Part shown: positions 20,325 to 32,020 of the stretch, in pieces
Numbering within the stretch: position 1 is the first letter of the stretch
Layout: the number at the start of each line of letters is the position of its first letter
Assembly (NCBI GenBank): GCA_030847615.1
Contig: JAUMIR010000001.1
Location: forward strand, 63,625,501 to 63,689,500
DNA: 64,000 nucleotides
Origin: Gambelia wislizenii
Lineage: Eukaryota > Chordata > Lepidosauria > Squamata > Crotaphytidae
Reading direction: 5' to 3'
Notes under the pieces: generated by a model
The model's input: the letters and a program-made list of their open reading frames with translations, nothing else
Database searches by the model: none
Told to the model about the DNA's origin: nothing
Position numbers and translations under genes: made by a program

Positions 20325-23300
20325 AAGAAACAAAGGCACACACCGGCCTCCAAAGGTGTAAATAAACTGACACTTGCATGCTGGAACATCAGAACCATGC
20401 AAGACTCTGAAGATAGTGGACGGCCTGAGCGTCGTTCTGCCCTAATAGCCCTTGAACTATCACGGCTTAATATTGACATTGCTGCTCTTAGTGAAGTTCG
20501 CTTCCATGAGGAAGGCAGCCTTAAAGAACATGGCGCCGGCTACACACTTTACTGGTCTGGCAAACCCAAAACCGAAAAACATCTGTCAGGAGTAGGCTTT
20601 ATGATTAAAAACTCCATTGCCTCCAAACTCGAAACCTTGCCAACAGGACACTCTGATCGCATTATTTCCTTACGCCTCCCACATGTTGTTCTCTTTAGTA
20701 TATATGCCCCAACTATGCAAGCCGACCCTGTAGAGAAAGACAAATTCTACACAGACCTATGACAACTCATACAAAAAGTCCCTGTAGAAGATAAAATTAT
20801 TATCCTTGGTGACTTCAACGCCAGAGTAGGAAAGAACTCCGAAGCCTGGAAAGGTGTCTTAGGCAAGCATGGTGTTGGAAATTGCAATGATAACGGACGC
20901 CTCCTGCTAGAGTTCTGTGCAGAACAACAGCTGACTATTACAAACACAATCTTTCAGCAGAAAGATAGCTTGAAGACAACCTGGATGCATCCCCGATCCA
21001 AACATTGGCACCTCATTGACTACGTTCTAGTCCGTCAGAGAGACATTCGTGATGTCCGCCATACACGAGTGATGCCCAGTGCAGAATGCCAAACAGATCA
21101 TCGCCTTGTCAGATGTAAACTAAATCTTCATCTTAAGTTCAAACCTAAGAGGGGTGGCATCTTAAAGAAGAGACTCCAAGTCAACAATCTTCAACAAGCT
21201 ACCATGAGAGACAACTTCCAGGCAAATCTACAAACGAAACTTGAAGACCATCCTACAGATCCTTCTCCTACAGTGCTTTGGCAACATATCAAAAACAGTA
21301 TCCTCCAGTCTGCAGAAGAATCCCTTGGCTTCTCCCACAAGAAAAATCAAGACTGGTTTGATGAAAACAACCAAGAGATCCAGGAGCTGTTGGCAAGGAA
21401 GAGAGCTGCTCACCAGGCATACCTCGCCCAGCCAACCTGTCATGTAAGAAAAGCAGCTTTCCGCCTCACATGTAGCAAACTACAACAAAAACTCCGAGAC
21501 ATGCAGAACAAGTGGTGGATCAATATAGCAGAAAAGACACAATGCTGTGCAGATCTGGGTGATCATAGAGGATTTTATGAAGCTCTTAAAGCAGTGTTTG
21601 GACCTACTTATCAGGTCCAAAGCTCCTTATACAGTACAGATGGTCGAACATTAATTACTGATAAAGCCTCCATCCTAAATCGTTGGGCTGAACATTTTCA
21701 AAGTCTCTTTAGCGCCAACCGAATAGTCCAAGCCTCAGCTATCCAATATATGATACAAAAACCAATGAAAAATGAATTAGACATAGCTCCCACTTTGGAA
21801 GAGACCCTTAAGGCCATACAGCAGATGAAAAACGGCAAGGCAGCTGGGATTGATGGAATCCCACCTGAAGTTTGGAAACACGGAGGTCATGCACTCCACG
21901 AAAAATTCCACGAATTCCTTGTGAATTGCTGGGAAAAAGGGGAACTGCCATCAGACCTCCGAGATGCAGTCATCATCACCTTGTACAAGAAAAAAGGAGC
22001 AAAATCCGATTGCTCAAACTATCGAGGCATAACACTGCTCTCTATTGCTGGAAAAATCCTTGCAAGGATACTCCTGAACAGGTTAGTTCCTGCTATTGCA
22101 GAAGAACTTCTCCCTGAAAGCCAATGTGGCTTCAGAGCCAATAGGAGTACTACAGATATGGTATTTGCCCTTAGGCAACTGCAAGAAAAATGTAGGGAGC
22201 AGAACAAGGGTCCCTATGTAACATTTGTCGACCTCACCAAAGCCTTTGACACTGTAAGTAGAAAAGGTCTGTGGCAGATCCTGGAAAGACTAGGATGTCC
22301 CCCCAAATTCCTTAAAATGATTATCTTGCTACACGAGGGCCAGCGTGGTCAAGTCAGATATGGCGATGCTCTTTCAGAGCCCTTTCTTATAACTAATGGA
22401 GTGAAGCAAGGTTGTGTTCTTGCACCAACTTTATTTACAATCTTCTTTAGCACGATGCTCCAAAGGGCTATGGCAGAGCTTGAAGAAGACGACGGCATCT
22501 ATATACGCTACCGTACTGATGGTAGCTTGTTTAACTTAAGCCGTCTGAGGGCTCACACTAAGACTCTAAACTATCTAGTCCGTGAGCTGCTCTTCGCCGA
22601 TGATGCTGCCCTTGTTGCCCACACAGAAGCAGCTCTGCAGCGCCTAACATCCTGCTTTGCAACAGCTGCAGAGCTGTTTGGGCTAGAAGTCAACCTGAAG
22701 AAAACAGGAGTTCTTTACCAGCCTGCACCACAGGACGAACACCACCATCCCCACATTGCCGTCGGCAAATCAGTGCTCAAGTCCGTTCAGCAGTTCACCT
22801 ACCTGGGAAGCATCATCTCCTCAGATGCCAAGATTGACAAAGAGATCGATCACAGATTAGCAAAGGCATATAGTGCATTTGGAAGACTTCACAAAAGAGT
22901 CTGGAGCAATAAACACCTGAGGCAAAGCACAAAAATCAGTGTGTATAGAGCCATCGTACTGTCTATCCTCCTTTATGGATCTGAAACATGGGTCACCTAT
23001 CGCCACCACCTACGACTCCTCGAGCGCTTTCATCAGCGCTGTCTACGCACAATCCTAAATATACACTGGACTGACTATGTGACGAATGTTGCTGTCCTTG
23101 AGCAAGCAGGGATCACCAGCATTGAGGCCATGATATTGAGAACACAGCTGCGCTGGGCAGGGCACGTTTCTAGGATGGAGAACCATCGCCTCCCAAAAAT
23201 ACTACTCTACGGTGAACTCACCACGGGTCAGCGTAAGAGGGGAGCTCCAAAAAAGCGATACAAAGACTCCCTGAAACAACATCTCAGGCTTGGCCAAATT

Positions 23301-23555
23301 GATCACCAACAGTGGTCCGCCCTGGCCTCACATCGGGAGGCATGGAGGCGCACTATCCACAATGCTGCAGCCTTATTTGAGAACTCACGACGAGCAAGTC
23401 TTGAAGAGAAACGACAACGCAGAAAGAGTCACAACCCAAAAGCATCACCCAAGGAGACCTTCTGCTGTGCTTTTTGCAACCGGACTTGTTTATCTCGGAT
23501 TGGCCTTTTTAGTCATCAGCGCGCTTGCAGAAAGCGCGGGATGAGTCCTTCCTGA
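20325..23555 (+). pseudogene. LINE ORF: APE endonuclease + reverse transcriptase + CCHC finger, one stop
   Basis: The frame runs from before the ATG at 20397 to the stop at 23553-23555. The ATG falls inside the conserved NIRTM endonuclease motif, so true initiation is probably upstream near 20325. Counting from 20397: endonuclease motifs [26 protein letters not shown] (about residue 138), TDHRLV; RT blocks [52 protein letters not shown] and the catalytic FADD (residues 733-736); then a CCHC finger with C1024, C1027, H1040, C1044. It is interrupted only by TGA at 20760-20762 (codon 122), most simply CGA (Arg) changed by CpG decay, after which the same frame continues. Length about 1052 residues, normal for a single-ORF LINE. 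Clade unsettled without a tree. Confidence 0.85.
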
Positions 23556-23572
23556 ATCTTCGTTTGCGAAGA
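23521..23572 (+). other. Paired hairpins at LINE 3' end
   Basis: Hairpin 1 is GCGCTT/AAGCGC with a 5-nt loop (23521-23537), inside the last coding codons. Hairpin 2 is TCTTCG-TTTG-CGAAGA (23557-23572). Hairpin 2 is kept at 45.8, 52.8 and 59.5 kb; in the 52.8-kb copy the loop changes but the stem is intact. Likely the structure recognised by the LINE's reverse transcriptase (inference). Confidence 0.6.
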
Positions 23573-23586
23573 AAAGCCAGAGAGAG

Positions 23587-23830
23587 ATTAAATTTCTAAA
23601 ACATATCATATCATATCATCTAAAAGAACCCTACATTCATTTAAAACCATAAGGCAAGGACAGATCAGAGTTATTAAAATACATAATAAAAATGGACTAC
23701 ATTATATAAAATTAATTAGCACAAATCTATTACATTTCTAAAACTTACATAACATCTAAAAAACAACCCTGAATCCATTTAAGATCATCTGGATCTTGTA
23801 ACTGCTATTTCTTCCATTTTTTAAATCCTT
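23587..23830 (-). mobile_element. Right part of the retroposon split by the LINE
   Basis: Continues the 40-bp unit (ATTAAATTTCTA...) interrupted at 19598. Contains two diverged copies of a block of about 155 bp (ATTAAATTTCTAAAACATAT at 23587 and ATTACATTTCTAAAACTTAC at 23730), with ACCATAAGG and GTTATTAAAATACATAATAA shared with the left part. Confidence 0.5.
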
Positions 23831-25201
23831 TTACTCATTTACCTATAATTAAATTTTCCACTGTTTCATTCCAGGAGATACCTGAATTACTGTAAAGTTT
23901 GTAAAATAGCTTTAGAAGTATTCATAACTAGTGTAAAAAAAAATCCTATTTCCTCAGTTATTCTTTTGTCAGAGTCACCCAGGAAATATTTTACAAACCA
24001 ATTCCAAGATCTTCCTGAGTATTTTTTAAAGAGGGGACTTAAGACAAGTTTTAGTGATTCCTTTCCACACTGATTTAGGGTCCCCCGCAGCCTGCAGAAC
24101 ACAACCTGGGGATGATGCGGTGGGGTCTGTGCTGGCAGATTCTGTTCACAGTATCAACCAGAACAAGAATGATTTAATGTACATCTAACTTAGGGCTCAA
24201 GCAGACTGTGTAAAAGTATTGCAAGTTTCCAATTCTTTTTGTTTTGACTATACCTGTATATTCATGGGTATTTCTGCTGCTGTATCAAGTCCTTTATAAA
24301 ACATCCTCCTTCCTCTTTACCTCACTTAATTTCTGTTGAATCTGCTGTCTGCTAACAGTCACTATGTTTCTTGACGGCATCCATCTTAACTAGTTCTGTG
24401 ATAACACAGTCAGCCAGCCATGGAGAAGTACATTTCATTTTGGGAAATATTAGGTTAACTTAAATTGGCCTGGGGAGTGGGAATAAGTGCTGGGAGTTAC
24501 CTGGAAATTACTCCAGGGTGGGGAAAACTTCATGTAGCTCTTAAAAAAAACAACAACCAGTGACCAGAAAGTACAGGAACAAAGCCAGGGACTTTCTGAT
24601 TTTTCCAGTCTATCTGGATGGGCCCAGAATCAAATCATGAAAAGTCACACTCTGGAGGCCTGCAAAGCATAAGAAGTCTAAATCCTACAAAGGTATCTTT
24701 GGGCGAGATCCCAAACAATTGATGGGGGCATGTAACTCTCTGTCAAAGAGACCCCATTGTTGTTGGTCTGAAAGCTAGGTTTTCTTTCCCAGTTTTGTAA
24801 AGAGATCTGGAGGCTTCTGGGTGCACCTCTGTCCCCTCCCAGACACTGATTGGCCATGGGGCTGTACCCAGGTGCTATCTGGGTGCCCTTGCTTATTATG
24901 TGAAGATGGAATTGGCTTCCTGCCATCTCCAAGCTAAGAACACAGGTGGTGGCTACTTCACTGGGTACAAATTTCCCAGCCAGTGCTTGGGGGATGGAAC
25001 CTACACCAAGCACTTCTCTACATGTGTGGATGTCCTTTTCTGGACACTGTAGAGATTGGAATTCCCTCCCTCCCTGTGCAGTACCCAAAGCCCCCTCCTA
25101 ACTTACTATAAAGCCCCCCTGCGTGGCAATTCCATGCTTCATGGCAAACAGGCAGGACTGAAGAAGTGTCTGGCTAACCTCCCCATAGCCAGACACACAA
25201 T
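23831..25201. other. Unassigned interval
   Basis: About 1.4 kb with no recognisable gene, RNA or repeat; the open frame at 24678-25088 (minus) has no family signature. Confidence 0.35.
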
Positions 25202-26115
25202 GATCATAGAATCATAGAATCATAGAATTGCAGAGTTGGAAGAGACCACGAGGGCCATCCAGTCCAACCCCCCTGCCACGCAGGAAATCACAATCAAAGC
25301 ATCCCCGACAGATGGCCATCCAGCCTCTGTTTAAAGACCTCCAAGGAAGGAGACCCCACCACGCTCCGAGGGAGTGCGTTCCACTGCCGAACAGCTCTTA
25401 CTGTCAAAAAGTTCCTCCTAATGTTGAGGTGGAATCTCTGTTCCTGGAGCTTGCACCCATTGCTCCGTGTTCCAGTCTCTGGAGCAGCAGAAAACAAGCC
25501 TGCTCCATCCTCAGCGTGACATCCCTTCAAATACTTAAACAGGGCTATCATATCGCCTCTAAACCGTCTTTTTTCCAGGCTAAACATACCCAGCTCCCTA
25601 AGTCTCTCCTCATAAGGCATTGTTTCCAGACCTTTCACCATTTTAGTTGCCCTTCTCTGGACACGCTCCAATTTGTCAATATCCTTTCTGAATTGTGGTG
25701 CCCAGCACTGGATCTACCAGGGTCCTCTGGGGATCTCAGTGCTGCTGTCACTGTAGTGCCCAGAACTAGACATAGTATTCCTCATGAGATCTGACAAAAA
25801 AGGAAGAAAGTGATACTACTATTTCACCTCAGTCCAGATACTATACTCTTCTTGATGCAGCCTAGGTATTCTGGTTGCCACATTACACTGTTGATTCATC
25901 TTTAGCTTGTGGCCTTAGATCCTTCCCACACGTATAGCTGTCAGGCCAGATGTTACCCAACTTACATTTCTGCATGTCATTTTTCCTGCCTACCTTACAT
26001 TTATTGCTGTTGAAATCCATTTTGTTAGTTTTGGCCCAGCTCTCCCATCTGTAAAGGTCATTTTGATTTCTGATCCTATCTTCTGGAACACTACCTAGAC
26101 CCCTAATTTGGTGAG
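25202..26115 (-). mobile_element. CR1 LINE fragment, copy 2
   Basis: The 3' end has three consecutive CR1 octamers (ATCATAGA, 25203-25226). Minus-strand coding 25294-25671 shows VQRRATKMVKGLETMPYEER, SLEKRRFRGDMIALFKYLKG and [25 protein letters not shown], nearly intact. Upstream (to about 26110) the RT-thumb portion is decayed with frame changes. The 3' 450 bp look younger than copies 1 and 4. Confidence 0.9.
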
Positions 26116-26984
26116 CATAGCATTCATCTTGCAATTTGGTATCTTGGTTTCTACATACCTTTCTTCCTCCCCTGTTCTTTCACAGTAGTCATCTTAGAGT
26201 TCATTTAGAAGTCATTTGGGATTGCAGATCTCAGTTCGGGTCACTTCCCTTCTGCTTCTTCTCTTTCTTTGCAACTTACAAGGTGACCTACAATTTTCTG
26301 AAGGTTTCTTGAATCTGCTATTTTATTCCCTAGAGGGGTGAACTGAACTAAATTGTTCTAAGTAAGTATCTTTATGGGGAGGGGTTATTTTCCTCCTAAC
26401 ACTTTTCTAATTTTTTTCAGAATGCACAGGCCATTAATGGGGAAAGTTTCAGCTAGTCGAATGGCTCTTTGCTGATAAAAGGACTCAACTGAAACTGAAC
26501 CAGTAATGAATCACAGCTTGACAGAGATATATCAGCAACAAACAGCTCTAAACAGAAAAGCTACACAGGCCAAAGTCTCTAGAGCACAGCTGAATTCCAT
26601 CTGTTTAAGGTACCATCTATTTTGTACCATTCTTATTCCATTTTTCTTTCCTAGGGATATGGTAATAATGTTAATTAGCTGGAAAATGGAAGATGGGGAA
26701 CCATTCTCTCTAGTACAAGAGACTGTTCGTGACTGTTTTTGTTAGTCACACAAGCAACATTGTCACTACATGTGGGATGCCTCCAACTTTGATGTATCTG
26801 GTCAGCTAAATGTGGGCTGCTGCAGCTCTCCAAATATTGCAGCTTCCATAATCCCATAAAACCATTGGCAGTGCAGGCTAGGATTGGTGGGAGTTGTAGG
26901 CCAAAATCATTGGGAAGGCCACAGTTGCCCACTCCTGTGCTAAACCAAGATGGTGTCACAGTTAGTGTCAGACATTGACTAGGA
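26116..26984. other. Unassigned interval with one half-palindromic repeat
   Basis: 26760-26940 (GCTGCAGCTCTCC... GGGAGTTGTAGGCC) resembles a degraded palindromic MITE. No gene recognised. Confidence 0.35.
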
Positions 26985-27105
26985 CTAGAAAGACCCTAGT
27001 TCTAATCCCCAGGTTCAAATCCTCAATTAGCAACAGAGCTCACTTTAGACCAACCAGTCAAAATTTCTCAGCCTAATCTGCCTCCATGGAGTGTTTTCAG
27101 TATAA
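26985..27105 (+). mobile_element. SINE fragment (tRNA-derived family)
   Basis: CAGGTTCAAATCC (B-box, 27010) followed by TTTCTCAGCCTAATCTGCC matches the middle of the SINE family at 17569 and 32757. Diverged and truncated. Confidence 0.5.
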
Positions 27106-27185
27106 TTTACTCCCTCCATCCCACAAGGTTCTCCCAAAATAATAATTTGACAATTCTCTTTCCATCCCCAATCTCACTGTATTTT

Positions 27186-27420
27186 TGAATTTGTTGTTGT
27201 GTGCCTTAGAGTCATTTACAACTTTAAGGTGAACCCTAAGGTGAAACTATCATGGGGTTTTCTTGGCAAGTTTTGTTCGGAACAGATTTGCCTTTCCCTT
27301 CCTCTGAGGCTGAGAAAGTGTAGCTTGGCCAAGGTCACTCAGTGGGTTTCCAGGGCTAAACAGGGATTCAAATCCTGGTCTTCAGAGTTGTAGTCCACTG
27401 CTCAAACCACTATACCAAAC
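27186..27420 (-). mobile_element. tRNA-derived SINE, copy 2
   Basis: Minus strand shows a tRNA-like head (TATAGTGGTTTGAGC at 27400-27414, B-box GATTTGAATCC region), then TCAGCCTCAGAGGAAGG, CCAAGAAAACCCCATGATAG and a tail ending ACACAACAACAA (27186). Same family as 17569. Confidence 0.8.
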
Positions 27421-28200
27421 TGGTTCATGTTATTGTACATGTTATTGTTTGTTGTTGTTGTTGTTGCTGCTGTTGTAGATTTGAATCTTCATCTGCTGTT
27501 GTTTACACATTGAAACTGCTTGGCCAAGATCCTGCAGTGTGAGACATAGCTCTGATGATGGCCCTATCACTGTAGCTAATTAGCCCTATCACTGTAGCTA
27601 ATTATATTGAAGCCACCCCTAAAAGACATACCTCTTAAGCCAGGCAATGTCCTAACAAATGGGTTTTCAAGGCATTGAAGATAGGGTACTGAGAAACGAC
27701 GTCTGAAGCACTTTACCAGTCACAGGGCACATAGTGAGCAAGCAACTGGAGAGACCCCTCAGGGTCCTACCACAGCTGCTTGTGTTCACATGTCCTGCAG
27801 TTGTTATTTCCCAGTGCTTTGATCTGCAGCACCTTGGCAATCCATCAGTTGGGGTGCTACCAGGCTGAAAAGGTAGGTTTGGGGGAATCATGTTTTGTCA
27901 TTAACAACCATAACATGAATCACAACAGTTATGAGAGCATAAATCCAGCTTAAGATCTTGCAAATATTGAACAGGATGGCAGCTCTCTTTTCTTTGCTTT
28001 TTTCCAATATTCAGTTCTTCTGTTCCTTATGTTTTAAATCAGGTGTGGATGGGTGGGATGTTAATCATCTTGAATAGCTCAATGGCAATTGAGTGATGTC
28101 TGTTGACCACCCACTGAATGCACTAATCTCCCCTCTTTTCCTTCATTCCCTGAATTCCCTGGATTTGGAATGTGGGGTAATGGAAATAATCTATTTAGTT
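27421..28200. other. Unassigned interval with small tandem duplication
   Basis: Contains (GTT)n near 27450-27470 and two tandem copies of a 22-bp sequence (CCCTATCACTGTAGCTAATT) at about 27561-27604. No gene. Confidence 0.4.
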
Positions 28201-29262
28201 ATGTTTTGACCTACGTTAAAAGACTGAGGTTAAAAGACTGAAGGTCACATTAATGACCTTCAGGAAAAGTTTTACTACGCCATACTATAACAATACCCAT
28301 CATCCCCAAACTGCAAAACCTATCATCCCTCACCCTGGTTCACTTATAATTGGCAATAATTTGATATCAATCTGGTCAACCCTGGGCCTTTCATGGGGTG
28401 ATGAGAAACAAAGAAATGCTGGGACTAGCATATAGCAAGCCAAGAAGGAGCCTCACAAATTCCCCAAACATTCACACCTCCATACATAGTCAACATCTCT
28501 TTTGATGAAAAGGTTCTTCCCGCCTTGTAGCTAGAAAGGCAGATGTCCATCTATACAGTTGGACATTTTTATTGCCATACTAAACCTGTTCATCTTCCTC
28601 ATATCTGCAAGTCAATAGGAAAGTAGCCTGTCAGTCATCCCACCCAAAGAAGCCCCCATTTCCCATTTTCGGTCTAGTCTGGAATCCCTTTGTTTATACT
28701 GATGGAAACTATCTAAAGACAAATGTTTCTATTAACCAGATAGCACCTTCAAAGGGTATTTTCCATATAAAAACCACTTGAATTCTCCGTTCGTTGGTCA
28801 AATCCCACTTTCCTCCCAAACCCATGTCACTTCATCTCTTGATTCACTTTAGCTCATGCCTCCTTTCATACCCCACTAAGGCTTCTCCGACACCTAGCTT
28901 GCTTCCAGCTGACTCAGGCACTTCCTTCCAGCTTCTATAACTTTAACTCCCCTACCTATGTTCTGCCCACTGCACCTTTGGCACAACTATAGCTGCTACT
29001 ACTTGAGAGTAATTCCGTTTCTCATGAGGAGAGCCTGGCTTCAGTATCAGGTGCAGTATTGCCCCTGAAGCCTTAGCCTAAACACACTTCTATTTTCCTG
29101 CTTTACTTCAACAGTCCTGAGTGCCTAAGAATGAATGAATGTGTGTGTGAATGTCCTTAAGTTGGTGTAATAAAGTTTCCTCAGTTATTTGTATCCCTGA
29201 TTCCGTGTTTATTCCTAGCTCCACTAGTATATAGAGAGTTAAAGATTTCGAACATTACACAG
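28201..29262 (+). other. Possible solo-LTR-like remnant
   Basis: The segment is C/T-rich and ends with GTAATAAAG (29167-29175, poly(A)-signal-like), a GT/T-rich stretch and then CGAACATTACA (to 29259), like an LTR R-U5 and its ACA terminus. No matching TG start or target duplication could be fixed. Weak. Confidence 0.25.
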
Positions 29263-29782
29263 CCTCTTGCACTGCCACTTGAGTTGCTAAGACCAATACA
29301 CAAATGGACATTTCCATGGACATGAGAGTTTGTGTAACAATAAAATATGACTCAAACTGGGATGAAATTATAAAATGGGCAAGCCATCATGACAGCATCC
29401 ATCCTGGATTCATGTAAATTGAAGATGTAAAGTACTGTTCTTTTAGGTCAAAGTTACCTCAGCTTTCAAACATCTGTGTGAAAAACATATTGTGGTGAAA
29501 TGTATTGTATACATCATACAAAAGCATTCTTTTCTATGATATGACCTATACTTGTATGAAGTGTTGGAACTGTCCTAGTGTTACACTATAAAATACATTA
29601 AAAATGATAGCACCCTTTGCCAAAACAGAAAAAAATCAATAGCATATATTTTTAAAATGTATATGCCACCTGCCTAGAGTGTTGCAAGCACCCCCTGGTA
29701 CCTGGTGGCTCTGATGTCAGTGAAATAGTGATATCCACTCCAAGTTTCACTCTGACGTTTTAAGGAACTATACAAGATGCTG
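29263..29782. other. Unassigned AT-rich interval
   Basis: No recognisable feature. Confidence 0.35.
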
Positions 29783-29836
29783 AGGGAGCCAGCGTGATTT
29801 GAGCGTTGGATTACGACTCAGGTGACCAGGTGTTAC
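29783..29836 (+). mobile_element. SINE head fragment
   Basis: AGGGAGCCAGCGTG...TTTGAGCGTTGGATTACGACTC matches the tRNA-like 5' head of the SINE family at 32757. Only the first 50 bp or so remain, so this copy lacks its 3' end, which is unusual for a SINE. Confidence 0.55.
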
Positions 29837-29987
29837 CCAAATTACTGGAGGTCCATGGAATCCACTCATGACTTCTGAGTTATGATATTATATTAGGTAA
29901 CTTTAATTAGCTCAAAGGTATGGTTGCAAGAGGTCAGGTAACTTCGGGATTTTTACACCTGTGTATACCAGTACTGACTGAGGAGAC

Positions 29988-30344
29988 TCCGGAGATTTTC
30001 GGACCGCGTTTTAGAGTGCCTAGGGCGGGAGGAGCTTTCGGGAGAGGGACGGCGATCTTGCGCAGCAGGGGGGTGTTTTCGGACGCCGTTGTCCCTCTCC
30101 CGAAACCATCCGTGTCACTTCCATGAAGCTTTGGAAGCCTCAGTGCCATATTTTAATCACGGGCAACCTCCGTGATTAAAATATGGCTCTGCGGCTTCCA
30201 AAGCTTCACGGAAGTGACAAGGATGGTTTCGGGAGAGGGACAACGGCGTCCGAAAACGCCCCCCTGCTGCGCAAGATCACCGTCCCTCTCCCGAAAGCTC
30301 CTCCCGCCCTAGGCACTCTAAAACACGGTCTGAAAATCTCCTCC
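29988..30344. mobile_element. Fold-back MITE (long palindrome), type 2
   Basis: Element 29991-30341 (351 bp) consists of two arms of about 170 bp that pair almost end to end with only around 8-10 differences. Termini GGAGATTTTCGGACC and, inverted, GGAGATTTTCAGACC; TCC is present on both outer sides as a candidate 3-bp duplication. The arms meet in a short loop near 30165 between two ATTTTAATCACGG copies. No coding content. Confidence 0.75.
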
Positions 30345-30560
30345 AAGCTGATATGAAATTAAAATGTTTTTTATTGGAAAATAAGCACGGTACCACTGAA
30401 ACATGCAAGCAGTAACACAAGGCTCATGAAGAATTAGGAGGAAGTATTTGGATAAAAGAACAGATTTTGGGGTCGATGGGCTATACTTTATCTATCCGGA
30501 GAGAAACCAAACTTACTTACTTAGTTACCTAGCTATGTCCGTCCTTCCTTCCTTCCTTCT
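30345..30560. other. Short unassigned spacer
   Basis: No feature recognised. Confidence 0.3.
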
Positions 30561-30853
30561 TGAAGAGGGAGCAAGCTTGTTTTCTGCTGCTCCAGGGACT
30601 AGGACACAAAGCAATGGACTCAAACTACAGGAAAAGAGATTCCACCTAAACATTAGGAAGAATTTCCTGATGGTACGAGCTGTTCAGAAGTGGAATACAC
30701 TGCCTCGTAGTGTGGTAGAGTCTACTTTGGAGGTTTTTAAACAGAGGCTATATGACCATCTGTCGGGGGTGCTTTAATTGTGTATTTCTGCATGGCAGGG
30801 GGTTGGACTGGATGGCCCTTGTGGTCCCTTCCAACTCTATGCTTCTATGATTC
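30561..30853 (+). mobile_element. CR1 LINE 3' fragment, copy 3
   Basis: Forward coding shows [35 protein letters not shown] and WNTLPRSVVESTLEVFKQRL, ending in the CR1 3' UTR with GGACTGGATGGCCC and the octamer TTCTATGATT (30843-30852). 5' truncated. Confidence 0.9.
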
Positions 30854-31365
30854 CTTCCTTCTCTCTGTCTCTCCCCACCCACACCTGAAAACAACAACAA
30901 AGCTTTTCCACTTCTTCCCTAATATGGAGCAGATGGCATCATCTGGAAGTCAGTGACCTGGAGGTTTTATGCCACTGGTGCTTATGCTCTCATCACCACC
31001 ACTCCTCCTCTTAGGTCAATCACTTGTCTAGAATACTTGTAATAAAGACATCAGAAGCGGGGAAATAGCTGTCAAGCTGCATTACTCCAGAAATACAGCA
31101 AAGTTATAAGTGACTGGTTTGATGTTGTCAACTTAACCAGAATGCCAGAAATTAAGTCTAACCCAGTAAAAAATATTCTGCAAAAGTCTACAGCGGTACC
31201 TGCTGGAATCTCATTGTGCTGGAATATTATCTAGTATGTACACCGTAAAAGAAAACATCTGCTTCAGCTTGCTTGCAATCCATTCTTTGTTAGCACACAT
31301 ACACACACACACACACGCAAGCTAGGAATCCACAAATGCACACACACACACTTATTATTATTCCT
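30854..31365. other. Unassigned interval with (AC)n
   Basis: Short (AC)n runs at about 31298-31316 and 31340-31350. No gene. Confidence 0.4.
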
Positions 31366-31790
31366 CTTTTTTTCCCAGTTTTGGACTCAAGGTGGGCTTC
31401 TAATTGTTGAAACAACCCTATTTAAAAATTCTCAGCATACAAAGTTAAAAAGTAATTCTTTTTTTTAAAAAAAACTGTAAAACCATTTAAAACAACAACA
31501 AAAAATCCAACACATTATACAAAGCCTGTTTCCCCTTTTTATATATATAAAAAACATTGCTCAGAGGCCTGCTGAAATAAAAAGCTCTTCAATTGGATGC
31601 AAAGAGACAATAAGAAGGGTGCCAGTATAAACTCTCTGGGAAGGGAGTTCCAGAGCTGGGGAGAAGCCACGGAGAAGGCCCTCTACAGTGTTCCTACCAG
31701 GTGTACCTGTGAGAGTGGTGGAACAGAGAGAAGAGTCTCTCCTAAAGATCTCAAAACACCAGTAGGTTCTTATGGGAGAATTTAGTCATT
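31366..31790 (-). mobile_element. L2-like LINE 3' fragment
   Basis: Minus strand carries the L2 C-terminal equivalents seen at 60.8-61.0 kb (GAGTTCCAGAGCTGGGG... GAAGGCCCT... on the plus strand equals the APRLWNSLP region), then an A/T-rich 3' UTR ending near (ATT)n at 31366-31373. Decayed. Confidence 0.6.
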
Positions 31791-31809
31791 CAAACAACCA
31801 ATGGAACAA

Positions 31810-32005
31810 CAGTTCAGGAACAGTGCTAGGGAACAGTGCTATGGAATCCTGGGATCTGCAGTTTAGGGAAAGGTATTTAGAATTCTCAGCCAGAGAGCTC
31901 TAGCGTCTCACTAAAAAAAAAGCCCCAGTATTACACAGAATACAGCCATGGCAGCTGAACTGGAATAATTGTGCTATAATTGCATAATGTGAAAAGGCCC
32001 CTGTA
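31810..32005. mobile_element. Degraded hAT-like palindromic MITE
   Basis: CTATGGAATCCTGGGATCTGCAGTTT and ...GCCATGGCAGCTGAACTGG... are the two arm types of the same lizard palindromic MITE class seen at 9689 and 32021; the arms no longer pair well. Confidence 0.45.
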
Positions 32006-32020
32006 AATATGCAGGCCAGA

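Larger units (their letters stand above)
19599..23586 (+). mobile_element. Full-length APE-type LINE (RTE/RTEX- or related clade)
   Basis: About 4.0 kb from a complete-looking 5' end (CCTCTCCATTGATGCCCC) to a (GA)n 3' end, flanked by ATTAAA on both sides (19593-19598, 23587-23592) as a short target duplication. The 5' UTR is about 0.73 kb. A single long coding frame holds an apurinic endonuclease, reverse transcriptase and a C-terminal CCHC finger. The 3' end overlaps two hairpins and lacks a long UTR. Further pieces of the family lie at 45206, 46252, 52762 and 59510. It has one nonsense change and otherwise looks recent. Confidence 0.85.

Noticed and set aside
20970..23555. Treating the LINE RT frame as a host gene
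   Set aside because: It continues the endonuclease frame across a single TGA and sits between element ends with a target duplication.
24678..25088. Minus-strand open frame of 136 codons
   Set aside because: No recognisable domain or repeat origin; chance open frame is most likely.
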